Positions 16,017 through 24,815 of a stretch of 64,000 nt of DNA are shown in pieces. A model generated the notes under the pieces. That model had not been told where the DNA came from and searched no databases. It was given only the letters and a program-made list of their open reading frames with translations. The DNA lies in contig NZ_BDBQ01000086.1 of NCBI RefSeq assembly GCF_001613065.1, forward strand, positions 1 through 64,000, written 5' to 3'. Numbering within the stretch: position 1 is the stretch's first letter; every line of letters starts with the position of its first letter. Origin of the DNA: Nocardia miyunensis NBRC 108239. Its GTDB lineage: Bacteria > Actinomycetota > Actinomycetes > Mycobacteriales > Mycobacteriaceae. The position numbers and the translations under genes were made by a program.

Positions 16017-17501
16017 TCAGGGCTGTCGCGCGCTTGCGGAGGGGCGCATGTCGCTCGCCGGGGCGATGGACAGTGATGTGGTTTCCAGGAATCCGTCCAG
16101 ACCCTCGGGGCCGAATTCGCGGCCGATGCCGCTGGCCTTGACGCCGCCGAACGGGGCTGCGGGGTCCATGCTGTAGGCCGCATTGATTCCCAGTGTGCCG
16201 CTGCGGATTCGGTGGGCGACCGTAGTTGCCCGGGAGACGTCGGGACTCCAGATCGAGCCGGAGAGGCCGTATTCGGTGTCGTTCGCGAGGCGGATCGCGT
16301 CTTCGTCGCCGTCGTGCGGGATCAGGGTGAGCACCGGCCCGAAGATTTCCTCCTGGGCGATGCGCATGCTGTTGTCGGCGTCGGTGAAAAGGGTCGGTCG
16401 GACGTACCAGCCGCGGTCGATCCCTTCGGGCAGGCCGGGACCGCCGACGAGCAAGCGCGCGCCTTCGCGGACACCCTGTTCGATGTAGCCGCGGACACGC
16501 TGCTGCTGAGGTCGGGACGCCATCGGGCCGACCCGGGTCGCGGGGTCGAAGGGATCGCCCACCGGCAGACTCTCGACGGTACTCGCCAGTGCGTCGGCGA
16601 ACTCACCATACCGGTTGCGTGGCAGCAGGATTCGTGTCTGGGCGACGCACGCCTGTCCGCTGTTCATCAAACCCGCGACCGTCATGCCCTCGGCGACGAC
16701 CTGTGGATCGGCATCGTCCAGGACGACCGCGGCCGATTTGCCGCCGAGCTCCAGGCTCACCCGGTGCAGCGCGGAACCACATGCCGCCGCGACCTGTCTG
16801 CCCGCGGCGGTGGAACCGGTGAACGAGACCTTGTCCACGCCAGGATGGGAGACCAGATAACGGCCGATCTCGCGGTCACCCGGCAGGACGCTGACCAAGC
16901 CGGGCGGCAGACCCAACTCGTTGAGCAACTCGGCGGTGAAGTAGGCGTCGAGCGCTGTCTCCGGGGAGGGCTTGAGCACGACCGCACATCCGGCCAGCAG
17001 TGCGGGAACGAGTTTCGCGACGGTGAGGAACATCGGCATGTTCCACGGGATGATCGCCGCGACCACGCCGACGGGTGCACGACGCACGGCCACCTCGCCG
17101 CCGAACGCGCCCGCGCGGGTCTCGTGCCACCGATGCCGGGCGGCGACGTCGGCGAACGCCCCGATCATCGCCCCGGGCAGGCGGGCGTGCGCCGACCGGG
17201 AGAAGGTGATCGGCGCACCCATCTCGGTGCTGATCAGCCGGGCCAGTTCCTCCTGTCGCGAACCATAGCGTTCGGCGAAGTCGCGTACGACCGCGATGCG
17301 GTCCCGCGGGTCCAGGCGCGGCCACGGTCCCGCGTCGAATGCGTTGCGCGCGAGCGAGATCGCGCGATCGACGTCGGCGTTCGTCGGCGCGGGCACGCGA
17401 CCCACCGGTTGCTCGGTGTGCGGGGAGATCACCTCGATGGTGTCCGTCCCGCTGGGCGCGACCCACTCACCGCCGATGAACAGATGCCGATGAGTCGACA
17501 C
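16017..17501 (-). CDS. NAD(P)-dependent aldehyde dehydrogenase
   Basis: A 494-residue ALDH superfamily enzyme oxidising an aldehyde to the acid. Visible features are the cofactor loop AIIPWNMPM, FTGSTAAGRQV, the general-base glutamate in LELGGKSA and the nucleophilic cysteine in NSGQACVAQTR; the C-terminus has PFGGVKASGIGREFG. GTG 17501 follows GAGGAGG at good spacing. It is the last gene of the minus-strand catabolic run (Rieske oxygenases, TauD dioxygenase, amidohydrolase), so it may oxidise an aldehyde released by one of those oxygenases. Confidence 0.92.
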   Translation of the reverse strand: MSTHRHLFIGGEWVAPSGTDTIEVISPHTEQPVGRVPAPTNADVDRAISLARNAFDAGPWPRLDPRDRIAVVRDFAERYGSRQEELARLISTEMGAPITFSRSAHARLPGAMIGAFADVAARHRWHETRAGAFGGEVAVRRAPVGVVAAIIPWNMPMFLTVAKLVPALLAGCAVVLKPSPETALDAYFTAELLNELGLPPGLVSVLPGDREIGRYLVSHPGVDKVSFTGSTAAGRQVAAACGSALHRVSLELGGKSAAVVLDDADPQVVAEGMTVAGLMNSGQACVAQTRILLPRNRYGEFADALASTVESLPVGDPFDPATRVGPMASRPQQQRVRGYIEQGVREGARLLVGGPGLPEGIDRGWYVRPTLFTDADNSMRIAQEEIFGPVLTLIPHDGDEDAIRLANDTEYGLSGSIWSPDVSRATTVAHRIRSGTLGINAAYSMDPAAPFGGVKASGIGREFGPEGLDGFLETTSLSIAPASDMRPSASARQP

Positions 17502-17620
17502 GGTTACCTCCTCGGTAGTCCGTTGTCCTGCGTGCGGGTCACGTTGTGCGAGTGCGGATCTGCCGCAGGAGCGCTTCGGATTCGACGTGGGGAATTCCCT
17601 GGGAATCGACGGGATTCGGC

Positions 17621-18865
17621 CTATTGACGTTTGACGACGCGGCCGTCCTTCATGACGAAGCGCACGTCCTGCAACGTGGTGATATCCGCGGTGGGATCGC
17701 CCGGGACGGCGATGATGTCCGCGAGCAGTCCGGCGGCCAGTCGGCCACGGTCGTCGACGTCGATGAGTTCGGCGCTGGTGACGGTGGCGGCGCGTAGCGC
17801 CTGAGCGGGTGTCATGCCCCGATCCACCAGTGCCCACAGCTCTTTGGCGTTGTCGCCGTGCGGAACCGCCGGTGCGTCTGTGCCACAGGCGATCTTGACT
17901 CCGGCCGCGATCGCTTTGCGCAGTGTCTCGCGAGCCTTCGGGAACACCTCCGCGGCCTTCTTCTGTAGCGCCGGAGCGGCTTTGGAGATGTCGAGGCCCT
18001 CGGACAGATAACTCGTCGGCACCAGGAACGTGCCGTGCTCGACCATCATCGCGATCGTGTCGTCACTGGCCAGCGAGCCGTGTTCGATGCAGTCGACCCC
18101 GGCGCGGATGCAGGCGCGAATTCCCGCGTCGCCGTGGGCATGTGCGGCGACCCGGATCCCGGCGCGGTGCGCCTCGTCCACGATCGCTTCCAATTCTTCG
18201 TCGGAGTACTGCTGCGCACCCGCGACGGTGCCGTGCGACATCACCCCACCCGAGGCCGAGATCTTGATCACGCCCGCGCCGTATTTGATCTGATAGCGCA
18301 CGCATTCGCGCACCTGTGGCACACCGTTGGCGCGGCCCTCCTCCACGCTCACCGGCATGATGTGCGGGGCCAGGCGCTGGAACATCGTGGGATCGAGATG
18401 ACCGCCGGTCGGGGTGACGGCGTGTCCCGCCCCGACGATGCGCGGACCCTCCACCCAGCCCTGATCGATCGCGCGGCCCAGATCGACGTCCAGCAGATAA
18501 CCACCGGACTTCACCATCAGCCCCAGATTGCGGACCGTGGTGAATCCCGCGTGCAGGGTGGTGCGGGCGTTCACGGTGCCGCGCAACGTGCGATAGACCG
18601 GGTCGTCCTGCACTCCGTGCATGGGATTCGGCAGCCCGGTGGGGGTGTCGGGCCCGCCGATGAGCAGGTTGATCTCCATATCCATCAGACCGGGCAGCAG
18701 GGTGAGATCGCCCAGGTCGATCACCTTCGCGCCCGCGGGCTCCCGAGGCGGATCGACCGCGGTGATGTGCGTGCCGTCGACGACGATGGTCGCGGGGGAG
18801 TGCACCTGTCCGGTCTCGACGTCGACGCGGCGCGCGGCGCGCAGAACTGTACTCGGCTCGGTCAC
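17621..18865 (-). CDS. Amidohydrolase superfamily protein with altered metal motif
   Basis: A 414-residue TIM-barrel amidohydrolase related to imidazolonepropionase/prolidase-like enzymes. Lysine in GAGVIKISASGG, the histidines of VAAHAHGDAG and CIEHGSLA, and aspartate in ACGTDAPAV are present. The N-terminal HxH pair that normally follows LPG(L/I)xD is absent: the sequence reads LLPGLMDMEINLLIGG. It must therefore use a single metal or different ligands. GTG follows GGGAGG with 7-nt spacing. It sits between a small Rieske-partner protein and the aldehyde dehydrogenase in one transcription unit. Substrate unknown. Confidence 0.83.
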   Translation of the reverse strand: MTEPSTVLRAARRVDVETGQVHSPATIVVDGTHITAVDPPREPAGAKVIDLGDLTLLPGLMDMEINLLIGGPDTPTGLPNPMHGVQDDPVYRTLRGTVNARTTLHAGFTTVRNLGLMVKSGGYLLDVDLGRAIDQGWVEGPRIVGAGHAVTPTGGHLDPTMFQRLAPHIMPVSVEEGRANGVPQVRECVRYQIKYGAGVIKISASGGVMSHGTVAGAQQYSDEELEAIVDEAHRAGIRVAAHAHGDAGIRACIRAGVDCIEHGSLASDDTIAMMVEHGTFLVPTSYLSEGLDISKAAPALQKKAAEVFPKARETLRKAIAAGVKIACGTDAPAVPHGDNAKELWALVDRGMTPAQALRAATVTSAELIDVDDRGRLAAGLLADIIAVPGDPTADITTLQDVRFVMKDGRVVKRQ

Positions 18866-18911
18866 GACCGCACCTCCCTGGGCATCGTTGTCCGCTGTCT
18901 CGATCGTTCGT

Positions 18912-19247
18912 TCACGGGATCGGCTCCACGACGCAGTCCAAAGCCGTTGTGCCACTGTCGGGTACCCACGGCTGACTCCAGACCTCCACGGGGAAGGAGA
19001 CGTTGATCATCGAATAGAGCAGATACAGCAGGTTCTGCACCTGTTCGGGGAGATCGTCCAGCGGAAACTCGTCGCAGTAGGCGATGACGGCCTCCGCGCG
19101 CGGCGTGATCGCATCGTAGAACTCCTGCATCTGCGGCATCGTGCCGGCCAGGCGACGGGCATAACGCTCGGGCTCGGTTGCCAGACACCATGTTTCGGCG
19201 AAGGGTTCGAGATCGGCGAATTCCGGTGGCAGTAGGGGCTCGCTCAT
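18912..19247 (-). CDS. Small uncharacterised partner protein of Rieske oxygenase (copy 1)
   Basis: A 111-residue soluble protein without a signal peptide. Its start overlaps the stop of the Rieske oxygenase gene by ATGA, which implies coupled translation. It is clearly homologous to the 114-residue protein encoded after the second Rieske gene: both have LLPPEFA near the start, then WCL(A/P)TE, (Y/F)PLDDLPE and QNLLYLLYS/LNLLYLVYS. It is not a classical SnoaL-like dioxygenase beta subunit and not a ferredoxin (only two cysteines, not spaced for a cluster). A role as a small structural or regulatory subunit is inferred from coupling. I know no name for the family. Confidence 0.75.
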   Translation of the reverse strand: MSEPLLPPEFADLEPFAETWCLATEPERYARRLAGTMPQMQEFYDAITPRAEAVIAYCDEFPLDDLPEQVQNLLYLLYSMINVSFPVEVWSQPWVPDSGTTALDCVVEPIP

Positions 19248-20515
19248 CGCGCGGCCTCCGCCCGCTCACGCCGGTAGTCCTCGACCCAGTCCCCGGCCAC
19301 CTTGTGCAGATGCCGCAACAGGATCTCCTGGTCGTTCAACGGAAATGCCGTCACCGCACGGGATTCCAACATCAACTGCGTCGCCTCCAGCGTGCTGCAA
19401 TCCTGCAGGCCGTACTCCTTGAACGTCACCGCGGCCATCTCGTGCGCGACCCGCTCCCGCGTGTTGCGGGCGGGCGCGAAGTACAGATTTCCCTCGAAGA
19501 TGTGGGTGTTGTGGGACGTCGGCCAGTAGTGATAGGTCAGATACCAACCGCTGGACCAGATCAGGATCACGAAGTTAGGCCACAGCTGGAACGAGTCCAG
19601 GCCCCACGGTTCGCATTTCGCGGGATTCACCCCGACGGGCATGGGCCCGAGATCCGGTGTGTCCCAAGGCCCGAACAGTCCGCTGCGGGTGATGTCCTCC
19701 ATGGGTTTGCGCATGGTCGGATCGAGCTCCCAGGTGACCACGCCCGAGGTGCTGACCATCCGGTGCGGTCCCTCGAGCCGGTAGTGCGGCGCCTGAAAGC
19801 CCGCTTCCTGCGCGGCATTCGAAAAGTTGGCCGGTGTCTGCTTACCGTGCAGGACAGGTGCGTGATAGAACTCCTGGAAGGCGTCCATGTAGAGCTTCCA
19901 GTTGGCGTGCACCTCGGAGCGGTAGGAGAAGCGTTCGGTGAGCGCGTCGAAGGGGTACCCGTCCAGGTCGGTGATCATGGGGCCCAGGAATTCTCGCAGC
20001 GACTGGCGCGGCTCCCGAGCGAGATTGACGAAGACGAATCCCGACCACACCTCGCAGTGCACCCGCACCAGGCCGTACTCGTTCTGGTCCAGATCGAAGA
20101 ATTCCTCCGGCTGCTGAACGAAATTCAGCGCGCCGTCCAGGCCGTAGCGCCAGCCGTGATATTTGCAGGTGAACTGGCGGCAGGTGCCCGACACCTCCTC
20201 GCGCGGGATGGTGTCCCATACCAGTTTGTTGCCGCGGTGGCGGCAGACGTTGTGGAACGCGTTGACGCTCCCGTCGCGGTCGCGCACGACGATGACCGAG
20301 GCGTGCGCCGCGGCGATCTCCTTGGTGAAATAGCTGCCGGTGCGCGGAAGTTGTTCCACCCGGCCGACATTGAGCCAGGCGCGTTTGAACACGGCCTCGC
20401 GTTCGAGTTCGAAGAACTCCGGTGAGATCGAATCCTCGTAGGACATCGGCGCGGTGCCGAGTTCGGGATAGTGCTGGGTCCAGCTACCCTCTGCGGGCTT
20501 GGGCCAACGGGGCAT
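19244..20515 (-). CDS. Rieske [2Fe-2S] aromatic-ring-hydroxylating-type oxygenase, alpha subunit (copy 1)
   Basis: A 423-residue terminal oxygenase. The Rieske cluster ligands are in VCRHRG and CKYHGWRYG (CxH...CxxH, about residues 85-110). The mononuclear iron site is in DAFQEFYHAPVLH at about residues 205-217, two histidines with a nearby acid. Such enzymes hydroxylate or demethylate using electrons from a separate reductase, but no ferredoxin or reductase gene is adjacent. ATG follows AGGAGCGACACA. It is about 60-65% identical by eye to the second copy in the cluster. The substrate is unknown. Confidence 0.9.
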   Translation of the reverse strand: MPRWPKPAEGSWTQHYPELGTAPMSYEDSISPEFFELEREAVFKRAWLNVGRVEQLPRTGSYFTKEIAAAHASVIVVRDRDGSVNAFHNVCRHRGNKLVWDTIPREEVSGTCRQFTCKYHGWRYGLDGALNFVQQPEEFFDLDQNEYGLVRVHCEVWSGFVFVNLAREPRQSLREFLGPMITDLDGYPFDALTERFSYRSEVHANWKLYMDAFQEFYHAPVLHGKQTPANFSNAAQEAGFQAPHYRLEGPHRMVSTSGVVTWELDPTMRKPMEDITRSGLFGPWDTPDLGPMPVGVNPAKCEPWGLDSFQLWPNFVILIWSSGWYLTYHYWPTSHNTHIFEGNLYFAPARNTRERVAHEMAAVTFKEYGLQDCSTLEATQLMLESRAVTAFPLNDQEILLRHLHKVAGDWVEDYRRERAEAAR

Positions 20516-20545
20516 TGTGTCGCTCCTGGGGGTGGGTGGTTCTCG

Positions 20546-21385
20546 TCAGCTGATCGGTTCGTCGCCGAGTACGGTGGTACGCAACATTTCTCGCGGCGAG
20601 CCGGGTTCGTACGGGGCGGCGCGGTGGATGACGCCGCGGTTGTCCCAGATCACGGTGTCGCCCACCGACCACTCGTGCCGGTAGACGTGTTCGGGGGCGG
20701 TGCAGCGGTGCAGCAGGTCGTCCAGTAGTGCGCGGCTCTCATCGGGATCGATGTCCACCACGTGATCGGCCGAAGCGCCCAGCACCAGCGAGCGGCGGCC
20801 GGAACGATGCGTCCAGATCAGCGGATGCTCGCGGGTAGGGCGACGACGCCACGCGGCCAGCTGCTCGGGGGTGGGATCCGGGGTGACCGGACGTTGCGAG
20901 GCTTCCAGCGAATGCACCACCCGCAGTGCGGCCAGCCGGGTGCGCTCGGCCTCGGTGAGATTGTCGAAAGCCTTGTAGGTGGAGGCGAATTCGGTCTCGC
21001 CGCCGCTCGCGGCCACAGCCTTCGCGGTGAGCACGGTGGCCATCTGCGGGTAGGCGTCGTCCTGGGGTGTGCAGCCGTCGATATGCCAGTCGAACGTCGC
21101 GCGCAGATAGTTCGCCGAGGAGTTCTTCGTGGTGTCGAGGCTGACGCGGTAGATGCCCTCGACCGGATGATGCCCGGGTTCGGTATCGATCTCGCCGAGC
21201 TTGCGGCAGAACGCCACCTGCGTCTCGGCCTCGAGGTGCAGATCGCGGAAGACGAGTACCCCGTACTCTTCGAGAGCCCGGGGCAGGATGCCGGCGAGGG
21301 TGTCGTCGTCGAGCAGCTGTCCCCGCTCGACGCCCGTCACCTGTGCGCCGACCTCGTGGCCGAGGGGTTCGACGGTGATCGTCAT
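20546..21385 (-). CDS. TauD/TfdA family 2-oxoglutarate/Fe(II) dioxygenase
   Basis: A 279-residue non-haem iron dioxygenase. The iron triad is H and D in FDWHIDG (about residue 100) and the distal H in VIHRAAPYEPG; the 2-oxoglutarate arginine is in REMLRTTV. MTITVEPLGHEVGAQVTGV is the standard TauD N-terminus. Family members cleave sulphonates, aryloxyalkanoates or hydroxylate amino acids and trimethyl-lysine-like compounds. It lies between the two Rieske modules on the same strand (30 and 48 bp gaps), so one pathway with three oxygenases is likely. Confidence 0.9.
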   Translation of the reverse strand: MTITVEPLGHEVGAQVTGVERGQLLDDDTLAGILPRALEEYGVLVFRDLHLEAETQVAFCRKLGEIDTEPGHHPVEGIYRVSLDTTKNSSANYLRATFDWHIDGCTPQDDAYPQMATVLTAKAVAASGGETEFASTYKAFDNLTEAERTRLAALRVVHSLEASQRPVTPDPTPEQLAAWRRRPTREHPLIWTHRSGRRSLVLGASADHVVDIDPDESRALLDDLLHRCTAPEHVYRHEWSVGDTVIWDNRGVIHRAAPYEPGSPREMLRTTVLGDEPIS

Positions 21386-21433
21386 GACGATGTCCTTCCG
21401 GCCCGTCGCCGGAATCGGCAGCGGGACTTGGGT

Positions 21434-21778
21434 TTACGGCGACGGCTCGGCAACGCGACGCAATTGCGCGTCGGCGCTGTCGGTGGGTGCGGGCTGCTGG
21501 AAGATCTCCACGGCCATGGCGACCATCACCAGCGAATACACCAGGTACAGCAGGTTCAGTACGTCCTCGGGCAGGTCGTCGAGGGGGTATTTGTCGCAGT
21601 GCTGGATAGCCTCTTCCAAGCGTGGCAGGAACGCGTCGTGGAATGCCACCAGATCCCGCATGGGCGTGGACATCCGGCGATCCCATCGCTCGGATTCGGT
21701 GGGCAGGCACCAGATTCGCGCGTACGCCTCGAACTCGGCGAATTCGGGCGGCAGCAGGTTCTCGGCCACGGCGCTCAC
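21434..21778 (-). CDS. Small uncharacterised partner protein of Rieske oxygenase (copy 2)
   Basis: A 114-residue paralogue of the 111-residue protein after the first Rieske gene. Shared blocks are LLPPEFAEFE, WCLPTESERW, YPLDDLPEDV and NLLYLVYS, followed by a hydrophobic stretch VMVAMAVEIF that ends in a Gln/Pro-rich tail. The start again overlaps the Rieske stop by ATGA. The repeated coupling indicates a functional pair with the oxygenase. No cofactor motif is visible. Function unknown. Confidence 0.75.
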   Translation of the reverse strand: MSAVAENLLPPEFAEFEAYARIWCLPTESERWDRRMSTPMRDLVAFHDAFLPRLEEAIQHCDKYPLDDLPEDVLNLLYLVYSLVMVAMAVEIFQQPAPTDSADAQLRRVAEPSP

Positions 21779-23040
21779 ACTCCCGCCGGTTCGCGCTGGT
21801 ATTCCCCGACCCAGTCGGCGACCGCTTTGTGGAAGTGCCGCACCAGGATTTCCTGATCGTTGACCGGGAAACGGGTGATCCCGGCGCTGCGATACGCTTG
21901 TTCCAATGCGGTCTGGGTGCCGGTGAGCATGCCCGCGTCCTGGAGGGCGAACTCCTTGAACACCACCGAGGCGACCTCGTGTTCCACGCGTTCACGCACG
22001 GTCCGCGCGGGCTGATAGCACAGCATGCCCTCGAAGCGGTGGGTGTTGTAGGAGGTCGGCCAGTAGCGGTAGAGCAGATACCAGCCGCGGTAGATCAGGA
22101 TCTCGATATTGGGGAATATCTGGAAATTGTCGATTCCCCACGGTTCGACGCGTCCGGGGTTCAAACCCGTTGGCATATCGCCGAGTTCGGGCGATTCCCA
22201 CGGCCCGACCAAGCCGCTGCGGGTGATCCGCTCGATCGGATACATGAACTCCGGCGGCAGCGTCCAGCGTCGCGCGCCGCCGGTGCTGACCATCCGGTGC
22301 GGGCCGTCGAGTTGAAAGTGCGCGCACTCGAAGCCTTTTCCGGTGCGCACCGCGTTCGGGATCTGCTGCGGGTGCAGGCCGGGGACGTGGTAGTACTCCT
22401 GGAACGCGTCGGCGAACAGTTTCCAATTGCTGTCGTTGTCCGCGGTGAACTCGTACCACTCGGTCATCCGGTCGAACGGGTAGCCGTCCAGCGCGGTCAC
22501 CATGGGGCCGAGGAATTCCCGCAATGTCTGCCGAGGCTCGTCGGCGAGGTTGATGAAGACGAATCCGTTCCAGACATCGCAGTGCACGCGGACGAGCCCG
22601 GATTTTTTCGTGTCCAGATCGAAGAATTCCTCCGGCTGTTGCACGAAGTCCAGTTCCCCACCGAGCCCGTAGCGCCAGCCGTGGTATTTGCAGGTGAATT
22701 GGCGGCAGACGCCGGAGGATTCGGTGCGCGGATCGTCGGTCCAGACGAGTTTGTTGCCGCGGTGGCGGCAGACGTTGTGGAAAGCGTTGATGCTGCCGTC
22801 GCGGTCGCGCACCACGATGATCGAGGCGCGCGCGGCGTCGATCTCCTTGGTGAAATAGCTTCCGGTGCGCGGAAGTTGTTCCACCCGACCAACATTCAAC
22901 CATGCGCGCCGGAAGATCGCCTCGCGTTCGAGTTCGAAGAATTCCGGTGACACCGAGTCCTCGAACGAGATCGCGCCGGTGCCGAGGTCGGGATAGTGCT
23001 CGGTCCAGCTGCCCGCGGCGGGTTTGGGCCATTGCCTCAC
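21775..23040 (-). CDS. Rieske [2Fe-2S] aromatic-ring-hydroxylating-type oxygenase, alpha subunit (copy 2)
   Basis: A 421-residue paralogue of the first Rieske oxygenase. Cluster ligands are in VCRHRG and CKYHGWRYG, and the iron site is DAFQEYYHVPGLH. GTG 23040 is chosen because AAGGAG lies 6-7 nt upstream and the result, VRQWPKPAAGSW, aligns with MPRWPKPAEGSW of the other copy; an ATG ten codons upstream overlaps the SDR stop by ATGA and is possible. Conserved cores with different C-terminal halves suggest two related substrates or two consecutive steps. It is the second gene of the run, directly after the SDR. Confidence 0.9.
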   Translation of the reverse strand: MRQWPKPAAGSWTEHYPDLGTGAISFEDSVSPEFFELEREAIFRRAWLNVGRVEQLPRTGSYFTKEIDAARASIIVVRDRDGSINAFHNVCRHRGNKLVWTDDPRTESSGVCRQFTCKYHGWRYGLGGELDFVQQPEEFFDLDTKKSGLVRVHCDVWNGFVFINLADEPRQTLREFLGPMVTALDGYPFDRMTEWYEFTADNDSNWKLFADAFQEYYHVPGLHPQQIPNAVRTGKGFECAHFQLDGPHRMVSTGGARRWTLPPEFMYPIERITRSGLVGPWESPELGDMPTGLNPGRVEPWGIDNFQIFPNIEILIYRGWYLLYRYWPTSYNTHRFEGMLCYQPARTVRERVEHEVASVVFKEFALQDAGMLTGTQTALEQAYRSAGITRFPVNDQEILVRHFHKAVADWVGEYQREPAGV

Positions 23041-23066
23041 GGTTGCTCCTTGATCTCGCGATCCGT

Positions 23067-23873
23067 TCATATGACCGACCCGCCGTTCACGCCGAGCACC
23101 TGGCCGGTGATGTATCCGGCCTGCTCGGAACACAGGAACAGACAGGCCGCGGCGATGTCCTCGCCCGCGCCGAGGTGACCGACCGGGATCGCCTTGGCCA
23201 TCGTGGCGTTGTCCGGGAGGTTCCCGGCCGCTTGGGAGTTGCGTGACATGGGCGTATCGATGCCCGAGGGCGGGATGGTGTTGACGGTGATGCCGCACGA
23301 TGCGTATTCGCGGGCCAGCCCCTTGGTCATCGCCACGACCGCGCCCTTGGCGGCGGTGTAGTGGACCATGCCGGGCGACCCGCGCTGGGCGCTGGAGGAG
23401 GAGATCGTCACGATCCGGCCCCAACCGGCGGCGACCATATCCGGGATCACCGCCTGGGCGCAGTGGAAGGTTCCGGTCAGATTCACCTCGATGATGCGAT
23501 GCCATTGTTCGGGGGAGATCTCGGTGAACGGGGCGAACCCGACCATTCCCGCGCTGGTGACGAGGATGTCGACCGGCCCGAATTCGGCGCGGACCTGACC
23601 CATCGCCTCGAACACCGCTTCGCGGTCGGCGACATCCACCGCGCGGGCCAGCACCGCTGCGCCACCGGCGCGAAGCTTCTCGGCGGCCTCTTGTGCGGCC
23701 GGGCCGTCGATGTCCAGGATCGCCGTGCGATAGCCGTGCGCGGCGAAGGACTCGCAGATGGACAGGCCCATTCCGGATGCGCCGCCGGTTACCACCGCCA
23801 CCTGCTCGCGAGGGGATGCCGCCAGGCCCGGACCGGACGATCGGTCCAGGTCGGGCCGGTTCGTATCGCTCAT
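23067..23873 (-). CDS. Short-chain dehydrogenase/reductase
   Basis: A 268-residue classical SDR. The cofactor loop is VVTGGASGMGLSICESF, followed by AILDID at the end of strand 2, where the acidic residue favours NAD(H). The catalytic set is S in TISSSSAQRG, Y and K in YTAAKGAV. VDILVTSAG has T where NAG would be usual. It is the first gene of the catabolic run, divergent from the TetR regulator, and may oxidise an alcohol or diol made by the oxygenases. ATG 23873 follows GGAG; a GTG lies one codon upstream. Confidence 0.9.
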   Translation of the reverse strand: MSDTNRPDLDRSSGPGLAASPREQVAVVTGGASGMGLSICESFAAHGYRTAILDIDGPAAQEAAEKLRAGGAAVLARAVDVADREAVFEAMGQVRAEFGPVDILVTSAGMVGFAPFTEISPEQWHRIIEVNLTGTFHCAQAVIPDMVAAGWGRIVTISSSSAQRGSPGMVHYTAAKGAVVAMTKGLAREYASCGITVNTIPPSGIDTPMSRNSQAAGNLPDNATMAKAIPVGHLGAGEDIAAACLFLCSEQAGYITGQVLGVNGGSVI

Positions 23874-24036
23874 CACATCTCCGTTCGTATGCCGCGCATG
23901 CGTGCAGATCGGCCGGGCGATCCGCCCGGTACGGTGCCCCGCCGCAGCGCCGCATTCTCGGATCGGCCGTGACGGATCGAGCCGTCGCGAGGCTTTCGGA
24001 CGTCCCGGGGCGAGGCCTCGGGGGAGTTGATCGACT

Positions 24037-24048
24037 GCCTAATTAGGC
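24037..24048. promoter_or_regulatory. Palindromic operator candidate for the catabolic cluster
   Basis: GCCTAATTAGGC is a perfect 12-bp palindrome in the gap between the SDR and TetR genes, the only A/T-rich stretch there. Partial flanking symmetry (ACT before, AGT after, offset by one) suggests a longer TetR site. Confidence 0.6.
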
Positions 24049-24191
24049 GAGTGACTAAGATATACGGCAGCGGTGTCCGAGCTGTCAATAGGCTTCGGCG
24101 GGAAGCGTTTCCGTTCGGTGCGCGGTTCCGAGGCCCGGATTTGCCAGCCGTACACTGGGCGAACGTCGTCGAGTCCGCAGGAGGCCACCAG

Positions 24192-24815
24192 ATGAAGCCG
24201 GGCACGGGTCCCGAGGACTCTCCGACCCGCATCGCGTTACTGGACGCGGCCGAGCGGATCATGCTCGAAGAGGGCTACGCCGCGGTGAGTACCCGTCGGA
24301 TCGCGGCGCGGGCCGAGGCGAACCCCGCGCTCGTGTACTACTACTTCGGCACCATGGACAACCTGTTCATCGAGCTGTTCCGGCGCGGCGCGGAGCGCAG
24401 CTACCAGCGACAGAGCGAGGCGCTGGCCTCCGCGCAGCCGCTGTGGGCGCTGTGGGAGACGATCCACGACCGCTCGCATACGGCCCTGACCATGGAATTC
24501 GTCGCCCTGGCCAACCATCGCAAGGCCATTCGCGCCGAGATCGCCAACTCCTCCCAGCGATTTCGCACGCTGCAACTCGACGAGGTCACCAGGGTCCTGG
24601 ACGGCTACGGCTACCGGTCCGAGACATACACACCGGCCGCGGTGGTCCTGCTGATGTCCAGTGTCTCCCGGTTCCTGCGCATGGAGGAGGCGTTCGGCAT
24701 CGATGCGGGCCACCGCGACGTGACCGCATTGCTCGAGACACTCCTGCGCGAACTCGAGGGTGACCCGCGGCCGGTCACCGAAGCGGCCGTCCCCGCGCGA
24801 CCCGGCCAGTCCTAG
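24192..24815 (+). CDS. TetR/AcrR family transcriptional regulator
   Basis: A 207-residue regulator. VSTRRIAARAEANPALVYYYF at about residues 34-54 is the TetR helix-turn-helix; the rest is the helical ligand domain. The ATG follows GGAGG. It is divergent from the SDR-Rieske-TauD run with a perfect palindrome in between, so it is the likely repressor of that run. VYYYFGTMDNLF is seen in regulators of lipid or aromatic catabolism, but the inducer is unknown. Confidence 0.9.
   Translation: MKPGTGPEDSPTRIALLDAAERIMLEEGYAAVSTRRIAARAEANPALVYYYFGTMDNLFIELFRRGAERSYQRQSEALASAQPLWALWETIHDRSHTALTMEFVALANHRKAIRAEIANSSQRFRTLQLDEVTRVLDGYGYRSETYTPAAVVLLMSSVSRFLRMEEAFGIDAGHRDVTALLETLLRELEGDPRPVTEAAVPARPGQS

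Noticed and set aside
18912..19247. Calling the small Rieske-linked protein a classical dioxygenase beta subunit
   Set aside because: Beta subunits are SnoaL-fold and about 160-190 residues; this protein is shorter and lacks their motifs.
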